This document shows, one piece after another, positions 29,540 to 37,675 of a stretch of 64,000 nucleotides of DNA. Every line of letters begins with the position of its first letter. Position 1 is the first letter of the stretch. The position numbers were made by a program, and so were the translations under genes. Below the pieces are notes generated by a model. That model was not told the origin of the DNA. It ran no database searches and was given only the letters and a program-made list of their open reading frames with translations. The DNA comes from Blastopirellula marina DSM 3645 (lineage in GTDB: Bacteria > Planctomycetota > Planctomycetia > Pirellulales > Pirellulaceae): contig NZ_CH672376.1 in the NCBI RefSeq assembly GCF_000153105.1, positions 3,443,424 through 3,507,423 of the forward strand. The letters run 5' to 3'.

Positions 29540-29550
29540 ACTTCTTCCCC

Positions 29551-31146
29551 TTATCGTTGGGAGGCCGCGGTTGTAGAAACGTCAGACGACAGCGCAGCGG
29601 ATTCGCTCCGCTTCGGGCCGCTGGTGACGAACGACACCAGCATTCCGACCGCAATGTTGGTCGATAGCGAGAGGGGAGCGATCCATTGAAAACTGATCGG
29701 ATCGCCACCGTTTGTGGAAGAGGCGCCAAAGATAGGCCCAGCAAAGGCCGATAAAATTGCCGCCAGCGTGCCGCATATCGCGCCTGCCCAGACGCCATAC
29801 GCGTTGGCGAAAGGGACGAACAACGCAAAAAAGAAGAGACAAAACAGAGTCGGAGCCAGCAGATTCGCCGTCTTGCTGGTCACCACCGTGATGTTCCCAG
29901 GCACGCTTCCCACTTGCGAACTTCCGAGCACGACCAGCACGCCGACGACCAGCGCGATCCCTTGAGCGAGCCGCAAATGGCCTCGTTCGGTGCTCGGTTT
30001 GCAATCGAAGCGGTCGAAAAAGTCGGTGATCGTTACGGCCGCGATGGAGTTGACGCCTGAATCGAGGCTGGACATCGCGGCCGCAAACATCGCCGCAACG
30101 ACGAGACCCGCGATCCCCATCGGCAGTTCGTGGGCGATAAACCAAGGAAAGACGTTATCGGCGCCTTCGGGCGATAACAAATCAATCGGAATCCGTGCAT
30201 GAAAGATTCGGCAATAAGAGAGCATCGCAAAGCCGGCCAAACCTAGCATTAAGCTGACGATCGTTGCGGCGATCGCTTGATAGGCCGATGCGCGGCGAGC
30301 ACTGCTCGCATCTTTGGTAGACATGAAGCGTTGGATCGCAGTTTGATCTCCGCCTGACGTGCAAACTAAAAACATCCAGGTCGAGAGGATTGTGCCGAAC
30401 ACGGTGACGCGCGTCGACGGATCGAAACTATAAAGGGGTTGCTGATCCCAGTGCGGCTCCCAACCGGTCGGCAGCCATTGCAATCCTCCGACGCGATAAG
30501 TGATGACTCCCAACACGCACAATACTCCAACCAGCAAAAACAAAGCTTGTAAAAAGTCGGTAATAATGACCGCGCGAAATCCGCCCAGCGACGTATACAG
30601 GACTGTCGCTAGGCCAGTCGTAACGACCAGGGCCGGTATCCATGCGTCGCCGATTCCCAGCATCACCGTCATTGTTTTGGCGGAGAGATACACCAACAGC
30701 GACATCCAAATAATGCGCAGAATGATAAACAACGCCGCGCCCAGCATGCGGACGCTGCCGCCGAGCTTCGTCTCTAGCAATTCGTAGGCGCTGGTGACGC
30801 GTTGCCGCATGTAGATCGGCAACAGGACGTACCCGATGAAGACATAGGCCAGCGGATACGCAAATATCCGTGTCATATAAACAGGGCCCTTGCCGATGAT
30901 CTCGCCAGGCATCGACAAGTAAGAGATCGTGCTGAGCAGCGTCACAAACAACGAAACGCCGATCAACATCGGGCTGGTATGGCCCGACCCAATGAAATAT
31001 TCCTGAGCCGATTCGTTGCGTCGCCCGACGTACCAGCCAATCGCGATCACCACTAGGCCGTAGATCGCGATCACGCTCCAATCGCCCCAGCCCAAACCTC
31101 CTGCAGTCGCCGTGCCTACACCCAAAATTAGCGGATAAATTGACAT
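29551..31146 (-). CDS. sodium:solute symporter (SSS family)
   Basis: 531 aa from ATG 31146 (an upstream start 4 codons earlier is possible). About 13 hydrophobic helices are visible. Typical SSS stretches are ESAQEYFIGSGHTSP near residue 45, ISYLSMPGEI near 75 and AAMSSLDSGVNSIAA near 355, which includes the conserved Ser pair of the sodium site. Members carry sugars, amino acids or sialic acid with sodium; the substrate cannot be read directly. Its location between a sialidase-like gene and sugar-processing enzymes points to uptake of the released sugar. Confidence 0.92.
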   Translation of the reverse strand: MSIYPLILGVGTATAGGLGWGDWSVIAIYGLVVIAIGWYVGRRNESAQEYFIGSGHTSPMLIGVSLFVTLLSTISYLSMPGEIIGKGPVYMTRIFAYPLAYVFIGYVLLPIYMRQRVTSAYELLETKLGGSVRMLGAALFIILRIIWMSLLVYLSAKTMTVMLGIGDAWIPALVVTTGLATVLYTSLGGFRAVIITDFLQALFLLVGVLCVLGVITYRVGGLQWLPTGWEPHWDQQPLYSFDPSTRVTVFGTILSTWMFLVCTSGGDQTAIQRFMSTKDASSARRASAYQAIAATIVSLMLGLAGFAMLSYCRIFHARIPIDLLSPEGADNVFPWFIAHELPMGIAGLVVAAMFAAAMSSLDSGVNSIAAVTITDFFDRFDCKPSTERGHLRLAQGIALVVGVLVVLGSSQVGSVPGNITVVTSKTANLLAPTLFCLFFFALFVPFANAYGVWAGAICGTLAAILSAFAGPIFGASSTNGGDPISFQWIAPLSLSTNIAVGMLVSFVTSGPKRSESAALSSDVSTTAASQR

Positions 31147-31214
31147 CAATCTGCACACTACCCCGGCTTAAGAGTTGGAGTGGAACGTTCTTATGGCGTC
31201 ATTTCTGGATTAGG

Positions 31215-32384
31215 TTAGCGGACGTCGTTCCAGGCAAATTCCAAGCGAATCAGGTCGGGATGGGAACTTTTGTCCGAACGCCGATAAGTGATGACGTTGA
31301 ACAATTCCTCGCCATCCCGCTTCAGGAAGTAATGCATCGCATAGTAACCGTCGGTGATTTTCTCGTCCGACGCTGGATCGAGACGCACGCGCTGCTCGAC
31401 GGTCAACGATTCTTCATCGATCCGGAAAAGGGCCAGTTCCATCTTGCCGTTTATAAAATTACGCCCCAGCAGATAAAGATCGCCATCCTTGCGGATGAAG
31501 CGAGGGCGACCGAGATGACTTTCGAACTCGGCGTACTGCGTTGTTAAATCGTTTGACTTTTGTTCCTGAAAATTTCGGTCGACGCGATGAAGTCGAAACT
31601 TGCCGTCGTAGCCGCGCGTTCCCACCAGGAATCCGTCACCCGATTCAATCAAGCAGCTTTCGTTGATCAGGATATCGCCGAACGCTTGATTGAGATCGCG
31701 GATATGCGACCAAACGTCTTTCTCTTCGTCGTACGACAATACCGCCACCGTGCCGTAAATCCGCTTTCCTTGGTCGTCGAACATCGAGTTTCGCGCGGAC
31801 AATTCAGGAAACGTCATCGCTAAAACGTACGTCTTTTCAGACGACTCGACAGCGTCAAACACGTAGCCATATTCCACCCCATCGATCGGCCCCCAGGGCT
31901 TCATCTCGGTGAACGTCTTCCCTTCGTCATCACTAACGGCATAATAGACGCCGACGCGATGGTGTCGATTTTGTCCCTTGTCTTTCGCGATCTTTTGCAT
32001 GTCGACAAAGCTGCCGATTCGTCCGCTCGGAAAACGAATCCATTCGCCCATCTGATAAATCAGTTGAGGGTCGCTTCCCAGGATCTGCCGCGATTTCACT
32101 CGATTTTGGATCGGATCAAAACGCACGATCTCGAGCGGAGCCCCGTTATCTTGAGAGTGCCGACGTCCCCGCTTGTAGGAAATCAAGATGTCTCCGCCGC
32201 GGGTCTCGGTCAGAGCGGGAAACGCTAGGTAAGCGTTCTCTTTGGCGGCGGCGAACGACTTGGAATCGAGCACCTTCTGCTCTGATAGCGCCGCGGGCGA
32301 CTTAGAAGGAATCTGCGCCGATACTGGCTGCGCGTAGCAGGTGAGCGTCGCGAGTAACGCGAAGAAATACGGTTTTAGAATCAT
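31215..32384 (-). CDS. exported sialidase-like (BNR-repeat) protein
   Basis: 389 aa with a signal peptide (MILKPYFFALLATLTCYA, cut near VSA-QI). The body is a beta-propeller with one clear Asp-box, SDDEGKTF near residue 150, and degenerate copies elsewhere. An N-terminal Arg-containing ISYKRGRRHS could supply the Arg triad, as could LGRPRFIRKDG near 290. Exo-alpha-sialidases cleave terminal sialic acids; related BNR proteins act on other sugars or are only binders. It lies 68 bp upstream of the symporter in the same direction, so it likely supplies the symporter's substrate. Confidence 0.78.
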   Translation of the reverse strand: MILKPYFFALLATLTCYAQPVSAQIPSKSPAALSEQKVLDSKSFAAAKENAYLAFPALTETRGGDILISYKRGRRHSQDNGAPLEIVRFDPIQNRVKSRQILGSDPQLIYQMGEWIRFPSGRIGSFVDMQKIAKDKGQNRHHRVGVYYAVSDDEGKTFTEMKPWGPIDGVEYGYVFDAVESSEKTYVLAMTFPELSARNSMFDDQGKRIYGTVAVLSYDEEKDVWSHIRDLNQAFGDILINESCLIESGDGFLVGTRGYDGKFRLHRVDRNFQEQKSNDLTTQYAEFESHLGRPRFIRKDGDLYLLGRNFINGKMELALFRIDEESLTVEQRVRLDPASDEKITDGYYAMHYFLKRDGEELFNVITYRRSDKSSHPDLIRLEFAWNDVR

Positions 32385-32411
32385 AAGTTGATCTCTTTAA
32401 GAAACGTGTTA

Positions 32412-33335
32412 TTAGGGCTGCAATACCGTTTTGACTTCTTGTCCATTTCGACTCGCGGTCGCTTTGTAGACCCCAAAGTCAACGGTTTCCGGAACAAAAC
32501 GAACGGCGCCGTCGCACATCAAAAAGTGCGTTCCGCCTGGATGCTGGCTGCCGAAACTAACATTATTGAAATTGCCGGAGACGGCCGGCGTGATATTGAT
32601 TCCGTCGACGATGTTTTTGCACGAGGAACAGGCCGAACCGCCGCACCCACGGACCCACATCCGATAAACGGTCGCTGCGTCGTTCCAGGAGAGTTCACCC
32701 AGCGCGAACGTGCTGGATGTCCCATCAGTAATGTCCCGAAATTTGATCGAACTCAGATCGAAGAAAACACCTTGACGACCGAATCCTCCATTGGAAGAAA
32801 CGCCGTCTTCAGTTTCATAATTGTCGCCTGACTCTGCGTTTACCCCCTTGGGCCCCATCACGCCGTAATAGTGCATCGTATGGAGCCTGGGATTGTCATA
32901 CGCCAAAGCTCCGCCGGATACCGTTTCGTCGTATTCTCTGGTTGAGCTGGGACAAAGAAAAGCGTCGACTCTTATCGCGGCATGGTCTTTCTCGGTAAGG
33001 TAGCTGTTCCCGGAAAAATCGATCGTATCCTGCACCGTTTTTTGTTCGATGTAAGGCAACAGAAAAGTGTGGAGGGATAGTTGATTGGACCTACCAGTCC
33101 AGGTCGTACTGCTATTGCCTCCCGGAGGAAATGTAAGATGGACGTCGTGATAGTTGTGGATAGCAAGACCAAGCTGCTTTAGATTGTTCGTACACGACAT
33201 TCGACGAGCCGCTTCACGCGCTTGTTGCACGGCCGGCAGCAAGAGCGCAATCAGGATGCCGATAATCGCAATCACGACTAGTAGTTCCACGAGCGTAAAC
33301 CCCGTAGGGCCGCTACGCCGAGTCTGATTAAACAT
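32412..33335 (-). CDS. DUF1559 protein with prepilin-type N-terminus
   Basis: 307 aa from ATG 33335; 64 upstream codons are open but out of family. The type IV prepilin motif is clear: [20 protein letters not shown], with cleavage expected after the Gly near residue 12, followed by the DUF1559 start [20 protein letters not shown]. The C-terminal [16 protein letters not shown] is the usual DUF1559 end. This family is greatly expanded in planctomycetes, and the proteins are probably pseudopilin-like parts of a secretion or surface fibre system. Its place inside a sugar operon suggests a link with uptake of polymeric substrate. Confidence 0.93.
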   Translation of the reverse strand: MFNQTRRSGPTGFTLVELLVVIAIIGILIALLLPAVQQAREAARRMSCTNNLKQLGLAIHNYHDVHLTFPPGGNSSTTWTGRSNQLSLHTFLLPYIEQKTVQDTIDFSGNSYLTEKDHAAIRVDAFLCPSSTREYDETVSGGALAYDNPRLHTMHYYGVMGPKGVNAESGDNYETEDGVSSNGGFGRQGVFFDLSSIKFRDITDGTSSTFALGELSWNDAATVYRMWVRGCGGSACSSCKNIVDGINITPAVSGNFNNVSFGSQHPGGTHFLMCDGAVRFVPETVDFGVYKATASRNGQEVKTVLQP

Positions 33336-33496
33336 GGATGACTCTCCCAGCGATGAAAAGGATTTTACGAGTCGCCGGATTCGTCGCCAAAGACGGCATT
33401 CTCGCTTAAAAATAGCAGCGGATGGACGTGCGCTTTGAACAGATGGCAATGCTTCTTCGCCGTTTATCTTGGTTTGTTTGGGCATGGTCGTTCGCA

Positions 33497-33940
33497 TTAA
33501 CGAACGGGGAGCTGCGGCACCTCCCAATCAATCTTTATGTCTTCGTTTAGCACTTCTAGCTTCGTTTCCCATGGAGCGAACAGCGGCTTTCCTTCCGGCG
33601 CTTGAATCCCTGCGTCGTCGGTGTATGTTTCTCCATCCGCGCCGATCACTTTGACGATTTGCGGGCCGGAGAGCACCCCCTTTCCCCCATCGAAACCGGT
33701 GTCAAAGTGGCCGTCTCGAATTCGGGCAACACCTTGTGGACCGCTATTCCCCAAAGCGGCGTCAGGGCTAAACGTGATCAGACCGGCCGGTATCGGATTG
33801 CCTTGAAAGGTGATGTCGCCTGAAACTCGAAATCGCAACGGGCCCTCGGTTTGCGAACCGCATCCCAAGGAAATCAGGCAGAACAGCAACAACGCCGAAC
33901 CGCTGGCGACGGGGCGAATCGATTGCAGAAAGTAAGCCAT
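33497..33940 (-). CDS. small lipoprotein, planctomycete type
   Basis: 147 aa with a lipoprotein signal: hydrophobic [13 protein letters not shown] then Cys near residue 27 (lipobox SLGC). The mature part has a short beta-sandwich pattern starting [19 protein letters not shown], as in the carboxypeptidase-regulatory-like lipoproteins that usually accompany DUF1559 genes in planctomycetes. It begins 2 nt after the GntR stop and is followed by the DUF1559 gene 161 bp on, so it is part of the same transcript. Function unknown; a surface partner of DUF1559 is a reasonable guess. Confidence 0.82.
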   Translation of the reverse strand: MAYFLQSIRPVASGSALLLFCLISLGCGSQTEGPLRFRVSGDITFQGNPIPAGLITFSPDAALGNSGPQGVARIRDGHFDTGFDGGKGVLSGPQIVKVIGADGETYTDDAGIQAPEGKPLFAPWETKLEVLNEDIKIDWEVPQLPVR

Positions 33941-33942
33941 GC

Positions 33943-34623
33943 TTATTCTCCTAGATCTGTTTCGATTGCCGCCCGAATGACTCGATCTGCAGATCGCAGG
34001 ATATGCAGCCGCGCCTGAGATTCGGCTTCGTCCGGCTGATGCGTCTCGATAAATTTCACCAATGCACGGTGATCTGCGAGCGCGAGTCGCTGGTGAGACT
34101 TCAAATCCTCGACGGATAACTCACTGCGACTTCGTTTGCGTGAGAGCACGTAAAACACGTAGAAGCACTCGTGCAGTAAGCTCTTCAGCGCTCGATCATA
34201 ACGATCGTTGCGGCACGACTCGGCCAAGGCCTCGTGAAATCGTCGATCCAACGATCCCCATCGACCCGACTTGTCTTCTTCGAGCGTCGCTTCCATTTCG
34301 TCGCAAATGATTGAGAGCCGCAACACGTCGGCAAGACTTGCCGACAACGCCGCCGCTCGCGCGATGCCCCCTTCGATCGTCGCTCGATAGTCGTAGAGTT
34401 GGCGGATCTCGTCGGCCGAATAACGCCGCATGCGAACCCCCTCTCCTTTTCGGCCCCCTTCCAGGCTTCCTTGAGCGACGAGCTTGGTCAGCGTTTCCCG
34501 AACCGGCACTCGACTGACCCCCAGGCGCGTCGCCAAATTTCGCTCGATCAGATTGCTTCCGGTCTCAAATTCTCCCGAGAAGATCAGATCCGACAGCTTG
34601 TCGTATACCTCGTTATCCCACAT
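33943..34623 (-). CDS. GntR-family transcriptional regulator (FadR subfamily)
   Basis: 226 aa. The N-terminal winged helix is clear (GSNLIERNLATRLGVSRVPV, then RETLTKLVAQGSLEG). The C-terminal 150 residues form an all-helical FCD-type ligand domain with likely metal His residues (RRFHEALAESC near 127). It is the first gene of the minus-strand operon and divergent from the aldolase gene. The intergenic region contains a perfect TGGTATACCA palindrome, the style of site bound by FadR-type regulators, including the GGTATA sites of NanR. It probably represses both directions until an imported sugar acid is present. Confidence 0.9.
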   Translation of the reverse strand: MWDNEVYDKLSDLIFSGEFETGSNLIERNLATRLGVSRVPVRETLTKLVAQGSLEGGRKGEGVRMRRYSADEIRQLYDYRATIEGGIARAAALSASLADVLRLSIICDEMEATLEEDKSGRWGSLDRRFHEALAESCRNDRYDRALKSLLHECFYVFYVLSRKRSRSELSVEDLKSHQRLALADHRALVKFIETHQPDEAESQARLHILRSADRVIRAAIETDLGE

Positions 34624-34688
34624 GAAAAACCTGCTTTCGTTGTGACGGTCGGCGCTGATTTGTACTTTGTTAAAATCAGACTATCACC

Positions 34689-34698
34689 TGGTATACCA
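34689..34698. promoter_or_regulatory. palindromic operator candidate for the GntR regulator
   Basis: TGGTATACCA is a perfect 10-bp palindrome in the 151-bp divergent gap between the GntR gene and the NanA/DapA-type gene, 65 bp upstream of the former and 76 bp upstream of the latter. FadR-subfamily sites commonly have a TNGTATACNA-like core, and E. coli NanR recognises GGTATA units. I infer that the GntR protein binds here. I cannot see clear -35/-10 pairs. Confidence 0.55.
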
Positions 34699-34774
34699 AA
34701 TGTCAACACAGTATTCCATTGTCCTCCAAGACTGATTAAGATGCACCTGTTAGCCACATTTTGGAGCATCGAGA

Positions 34775-35734
34775 ATGACGCAGATTTCCCCTTCTGGTCC
34801 CCCCCTACCTTTCCCCGCGCCGCATTCGCCCGATGTGGTCGCCGCTATGGTCACGCCCTGCAAGGAACCTGGCGAAGTAGATCCGTCGGCGATGCGACGC
34901 CTCGCCGAACTCGTCTCGTCGCAAGGATGCGACGGGCTGTTCGTCCTTGGGTCGACCGGCGAGATGATCCTGCTCGATGAGTCGGACCGTCGCGCGATCG
35001 TTACTGCGGCCGCCGAAGGCGCCGCTGGCGCGGCGGCGGTGATGGTCGGCGTCGGCGGCTATGGCGTCAAGCAGGCGATTCGCTTCGCTCGGTTCGCCCA
35101 GCAAGATGGCGCTGACTACGCAATTGCGATGGCGCCATTTTTTCAACGGCTTAGCCAGGCGGAACTGCTGGGCTATTTCGTCGAACTGGCCGAACAGTCT
35201 CCTTTGCCGATCGGCATCTATCATCATTTGCGAATGACCACTTCGGTCGACGTCGAAACGTTCGGCGAATTGGCGAGTCACCCCAACATTCTGTTGTGCA
35301 AAGACACGAGCAATGATCTGAACCGAATGCGGCAGTTATTGGCGGCGACTGAAGGCCAGAACTTTCGCGTCCTGCAAGGAATCGAGATGCTGATCCTCGA
35401 TAGCCTCAACGCGGGCGCTCACGGTTGCGTTTCGGCGCTCGCCGGCATCGCTCCGCAGTGGCATCGCACGCTGATCGACTCCTTCAAGTCGGGCAATACC
35501 GAGAACGCACAGGCATCGCATGCACAAATTGCGGAGTTGACGCAACTGTTTCAGATTCCCGAGATTCGGATCTCGCTGGCTCATCAAGTCCACGCGCTCA
35601 AGCATTCCGCCAAGTCGCTCGGTTTATTCGAGCGATCCGCCAGCATGCTCACCAAGTTTCAAGCGACGCGAGAGTTTGAACAAGCGATCGAGAACATCTT
35701 ATTGCAATCAGGGCTGCTGACCCTGGCCAAATAA
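34775..35734 (+). CDS. DHDPS/N-acetylneuraminate lyase family aldolase
   Basis: 319 aa, preceded by GGAG. It is a TIM barrel of the DapA/NanA group: FVLGSTGEMILLDESDR near residue 55 is the GTTGE-type substrate loop, GIYHHL near 148 carries the catalytic Tyr, and ILLCKDTSND near 172 carries the Schiff-base Lys. The pyruvate-binding features are intact, so it should be a pyruvate-dependent aldolase. The neighbourhood (sialidase, SSS symporter, GntR, SGNH esterase) favours a sialic-acid-like or keto-sugar-acid substrate over lysine synthesis. It is first in the plus-strand arm. Confidence 0.86.
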   Translation: MTQISPSGPPLPFPAPHSPDVVAAMVTPCKEPGEVDPSAMRRLAELVSSQGCDGLFVLGSTGEMILLDESDRRAIVTAAAEGAAGAAAVMVGVGGYGVKQAIRFARFAQQDGADYAIAMAPFFQRLSQAELLGYFVELAEQSPLPIGIYHHLRMTTSVDVETFGELASHPNILLCKDTSNDLNRMRQLLAATEGQNFRVLQGIEMLILDSLNAGAHGCVSALAGIAPQWHRTLIDSFKSGNTENAQASHAQIAELTQLFQIPEIRISLAHQVHALKHSAKSLGLFERSASMLTKFQATREFEQAIENILLQSGLLTLAK

Positions 35735-35755
35735 TCTCCAAGACGCGGATTCCCC

Positions 35756-37627
35756 ATGAACGAAAACGCTTGCAATGCAACGATTAAGACGAGCCAAGTC
35801 GACGTCGACGTACTCGTCGCGGGCGGAGGCCCCGCTGGAATCGCAGCGGCGATTGCGGCCGCCCGGTGCGGCGCGACGGTCGCCCTTTGCCAAGACCGAC
35901 CAATGCTTGGTGGAAACGCTTCGAGCGAAATTCGCATGCACATCGTCGGCGCTGACTGTAGCGGAAAACGAGGGGCCGAATTGACGACTGAAGCGCGCGA
36001 AGGGGGCATTATCGAGGAGATTCGTTTAGAAGCGGCTGCTCGCAACGCGCAGCGTTCTTCGTCGATGTTCGACCTGATACTTTACGAGAAGTGCAAAGCC
36101 GAGCCTAAGCTGCGGCTGTTTCTCAATACGACCGTGATTGGGGCCAAGACTTCCGGCGGGATCGTCCGCCAGGCGATCGCGCAGCGGCAATCGACCGAGG
36201 AGCAGTTTGTGATAACCGCCAAGGTGTTTATTGACTGCACCGGGGACGGACGGTTAGGCGTTGAAGCGGGCGCTGCGTTCCGTGAAGGGAGAGAAAGCAG
36301 CGACGAATTTGGCGAGTCGCTCGCCGTGCAGGAAGCGGACCAGCGCAGACTAGGCTCGACGATCATGTTTCAAGCGCGTCGTCATGATCGCCCGATGCCG
36401 TTTACGCCTCCAGCGTCGGCGCGTCGCTTTTCTGAGCAAGACTTGCGTTTAAGACCGCATGCCGAAAGCGAACTCGATCGCGGGCTCGAGTATGGCTATT
36501 GGTGGGTCGAGTGGGGAGGCTGTCTCGACACGATTCGGGATAACGAACAAATCCGCGACGAACTGCTCAGCATCGTGATGGGAGTCTGGGACCATGTAAA
36601 AAACGGCGGCGATCACGGCGCCGAAAATTGGGCGTTGGAATGGTTTGGATTTGTCCCTGGCAAACGTGAGAGCCGTCGCTTTACAGGGCGTACGACGCTG
36701 TCGGAAACCGACGTGATGCGTTCTCGTCGCATGCCGGATGCGATCGCTTTCGGCGGGTGGCCGATCGACGTTCATCCGCCGGAAGGAGTCGACGCACCGG
36801 ACGAACCTCCCTGTACGCAGCACGACGTTCCGGCGCTGTACGATATTCCCTTGCGGTGTTGCGTGAGCGGCAACTTGCGCAATTTGATGTTTGCAGGGCG
36901 AAATATTTCGGCCACGCATATCGCATTTGCTTCGACACGCGTGATGGCGACCTGCGCAGCGATGGGCCAAGGAGTGGGAACCGCGGCGGCGATCGCCTGT
37001 GATCGGCGACAAGACCCCGCCGACCTGTTTGATTCGCCAACATCGATCCAACAGATTCAACAGCGTTTGCTCCGTGACGACGCTTACTTGATCGGCGTGA
37101 AAAATGAAGACGACCACGATCTTGCTCGCTTGGCGACTTTCACGGCCAGCAGCGAGATTTCGCCAAACTCCGTGCGATGGATTACTTCCGGACAAACGCG
37201 ATCGGTCCATGGCGACGACGGCGCGCCGGCAGATCGAGCTAATCCTGGAGTCCATCGTTGGAGGAGCAACCCGCTTGATTCGTTTCCCGTTTCGCTAGAA
37301 ATGAGTTGGCCACAACCGATTCGCGCCGCCAACGTCCGCATTATTTTCGACTCTGGATTACATCGCGTGCTGACTTTCAGTCTAGCCGACGCTTATACAG
37401 AGAAAATGAAATGGGGCGTTCCTCAACCAGAGTTGGTTCGCGATTATCGCATCGAGGTGCGCCGCGATCACGTTTGGAGCGTCGTCGCCGAGATCCGCGA
37501 TAACTACCAGCGTTTGCGAGACCATTCACTTGATCAGGCGGCGTTTGACGCGTTGCGATTAACGATTGATAAAACCAACGGAATCGATCATGCCCGAGTT
37601 TGCGAAATCCGAGTCGAACAAGCGTAG
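35756..37627 (+). CDS. FAD-dependent oxidoreductase (FAD_oxidored type)
   Basis: 623 aa. The N-terminal FAD-binding Rossmann motif is AGGGPAGIAAAIAAARCG (near residue 22), followed by MLGGNASSEIRMH, a signature of the PF12831 family. The second FAD contact is FAGRNISATHIAFASTRVMA near 380, then MGQGVGTAAAIA. The last 150 residues form a beta-rich domain that may bind carbohydrate. There is no signal peptide, so the enzyme works in the cytoplasm. Such proteins occur in planctomycete sugar loci, but the substrate is not known. It follows the aldolase by 21 bp. Confidence 0.85.
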   Translation: MNENACNATIKTSQVDVDVLVAGGGPAGIAAAIAAARCGATVALCQDRPMLGGNASSEIRMHIVGADCSGKRGAELTTEAREGGIIEEIRLEAAARNAQRSSSMFDLILYEKCKAEPKLRLFLNTTVIGAKTSGGIVRQAIAQRQSTEEQFVITAKVFIDCTGDGRLGVEAGAAFREGRESSDEFGESLAVQEADQRRLGSTIMFQARRHDRPMPFTPPASARRFSEQDLRLRPHAESELDRGLEYGYWWVEWGGCLDTIRDNEQIRDELLSIVMGVWDHVKNGGDHGAENWALEWFGFVPGKRESRRFTGRTTLSETDVMRSRRMPDAIAFGGWPIDVHPPEGVDAPDEPPCTQHDVPALYDIPLRCCVSGNLRNLMFAGRNISATHIAFASTRVMATCAAMGQGVGTAAAIACDRRQDPADLFDSPTSIQQIQQRLLRDDAYLIGVKNEDDHDLARLATFTASSEISPNSVRWITSGQTRSVHGDDGAPADRANPGVHRWRSNPLDSFPVSLEMSWPQPIRAANVRIIFDSGLHRVLTFSLADAYTEKMKWGVPQPELVRDYRIEVRRDHVWSVVAEIRDNYQRLRDHSLDQAAFDALRLTIDKTNGIDHARVCEIRVEQA

Positions 37628-37675
37628 CCGCACATATTTCTCTTTTCTTCATTCGCCTTATCTTGGAGAATCAAT

